Below the pieces are notes generated by a model. The model searched no databases and was not told the origin of the DNA. It saw only the letters and a list, made by a program, of their open reading frames with translations. Of a DNA stretch of 5,894 nt, positions 5,755-5,894 are shown one piece after another (the stretch's first letter is position 1; the number at the start of each line of letters is the position of its first letter). Source of the DNA: an uncultured Clostridia bacterium. GTDB lineage: Bacteria; Bacillota; Clostridia; Christensenellales; Aristaeellaceae. Both the position numbers and the translations under genes were made by a program. The DNA lies in contig CAMOHY010000150.1 of NCBI GenBank assembly GCA_946615495.1, positions 1 through 5,894 on the forward strand, read 5' to 3'.

Positions 5755-5894
5755 ATGAAAAGTAAAAACGCCGCAAAAATTCGTGCCGCTGTCGTCCGCT
5801 ATCTGCTGCTGGCCCTGGGCACCGTGATCTTCACCCTGCCCATGCTCTACATGATTTCGACTTCTCTGCGGCCCAACGGCGCGCTTTATGAATA
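5755..5894 (+). CDS. MalG-like sugar ABC transporter permease, 5' part
   Basis: The first 46 codons are visible before the right edge cuts the gene. A short basic head (MKSKNAAKIRAAVVR) is followed by the first membrane segment YLLLALGTVIFTLPMLYMIS and then TSLRPNGALYE. The phrase LPMLYMISTSLRP is the usual end of the first membrane segment in MalG/COG0395-type permeases of CUT1 importers. AGGAGG (5741-5746) overlaps the preceding stop and lies 8 nt before the ATG. It should be the second half of the membrane channel with the MalF-like protein. The EAA loop and C-terminus are outside the window. Confidence 0.88.
   Translation, partial: MKSKNAAKIRAAVVRYLLLALGTVIFTLPMLYMISTSLRPNGALYE

Noticed and set aside
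1..5894. CRISPR arrays, tRNA or rRNA genes, insertion sequences, phage or defence genes
   Set aside because: No regularly spaced repeats, no RNA-gene signatures and no transposase or defence motifs were seen on either strand.

Overview
The window looks like chromosomal DNA of a Gram-positive-type Bacillota, most likely a gut-associated member of Clostridia. The grounds are strong AGGAGG-type ribosome binding sites, a perfect consensus vegetative promoter, tightly packed same-strand genes, G/C-rich third codon positions in the sugar genes, and protein styles common in Clostridia. The substrate-binding protein leader ends in ALA-EE, which recalls Christensenellales/Aristaeella-like bacteria, but that placement is an impression and was not tested. 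Every gene I support is on the + strand.

Left part (1-723). The window opens inside the 3' end of an unrecognised gene that contains two adjacent GC-rich stem-loops. Its stop overlaps the start of a flavodoxin-like gene in an ATGA junction. Directly after the flavodoxin stop, and in the same frame, lies a 32-codon protein-like stretch with no start or ribosome binding site. It may be a remnant of a deleted gene.

Control region (724-882). This gap holds two candidate tandem promoters, TTGAAA-16-TATAAT and the perfect TTGACA-17-TATAAT. A LacI-family operator, TGCAAACGGTTGCA, sits at the predicted start point of the second promoter. I see no convincing terminator for the flavodoxin unit.

Sugar operon (883 to the right edge). 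Gene order is a LacI/MalR-type repressor, a GH13 neopullulanase/cyclomaltodextrinase-type enzyme, a MalE-like secreted binding protein, a MalF-like permease and the first 46 codons of a MalG-like permease. Spacings are 0, 12, 62 and 13 nt, so this is very probably one transcript. The likely logic is that the ABC importer brings in maltodextrins or related alpha-glucans, the cytoplasmic GH13 enzyme hydrolyses them, and a breakdown product releases the repressor. No ATPase gene is present; CUT1 importers often share an MsmX-type ATPase encoded elsewhere, or it may lie downstream.

The most interesting features are regulatory. An 18-bp perfect palindrome, CGTGCAAGCGCTTGCACG, lies inside the first codons of the GH13 gene and shares the core TGCAAnCGnTTGCA with the promoter operator 1,078 bp upstream. 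The two sites bracket the repressor gene, which suggests looping or a transcription roadblock that separates repressor expression from that of the sugar genes. A long stem-loop without a U-tract also sits between the binding-protein and permease genes, where it could set their expression ratio and affect the permease start. The gene content itself is an ordinary alpha-glucan uptake locus; I found no new enzyme system.
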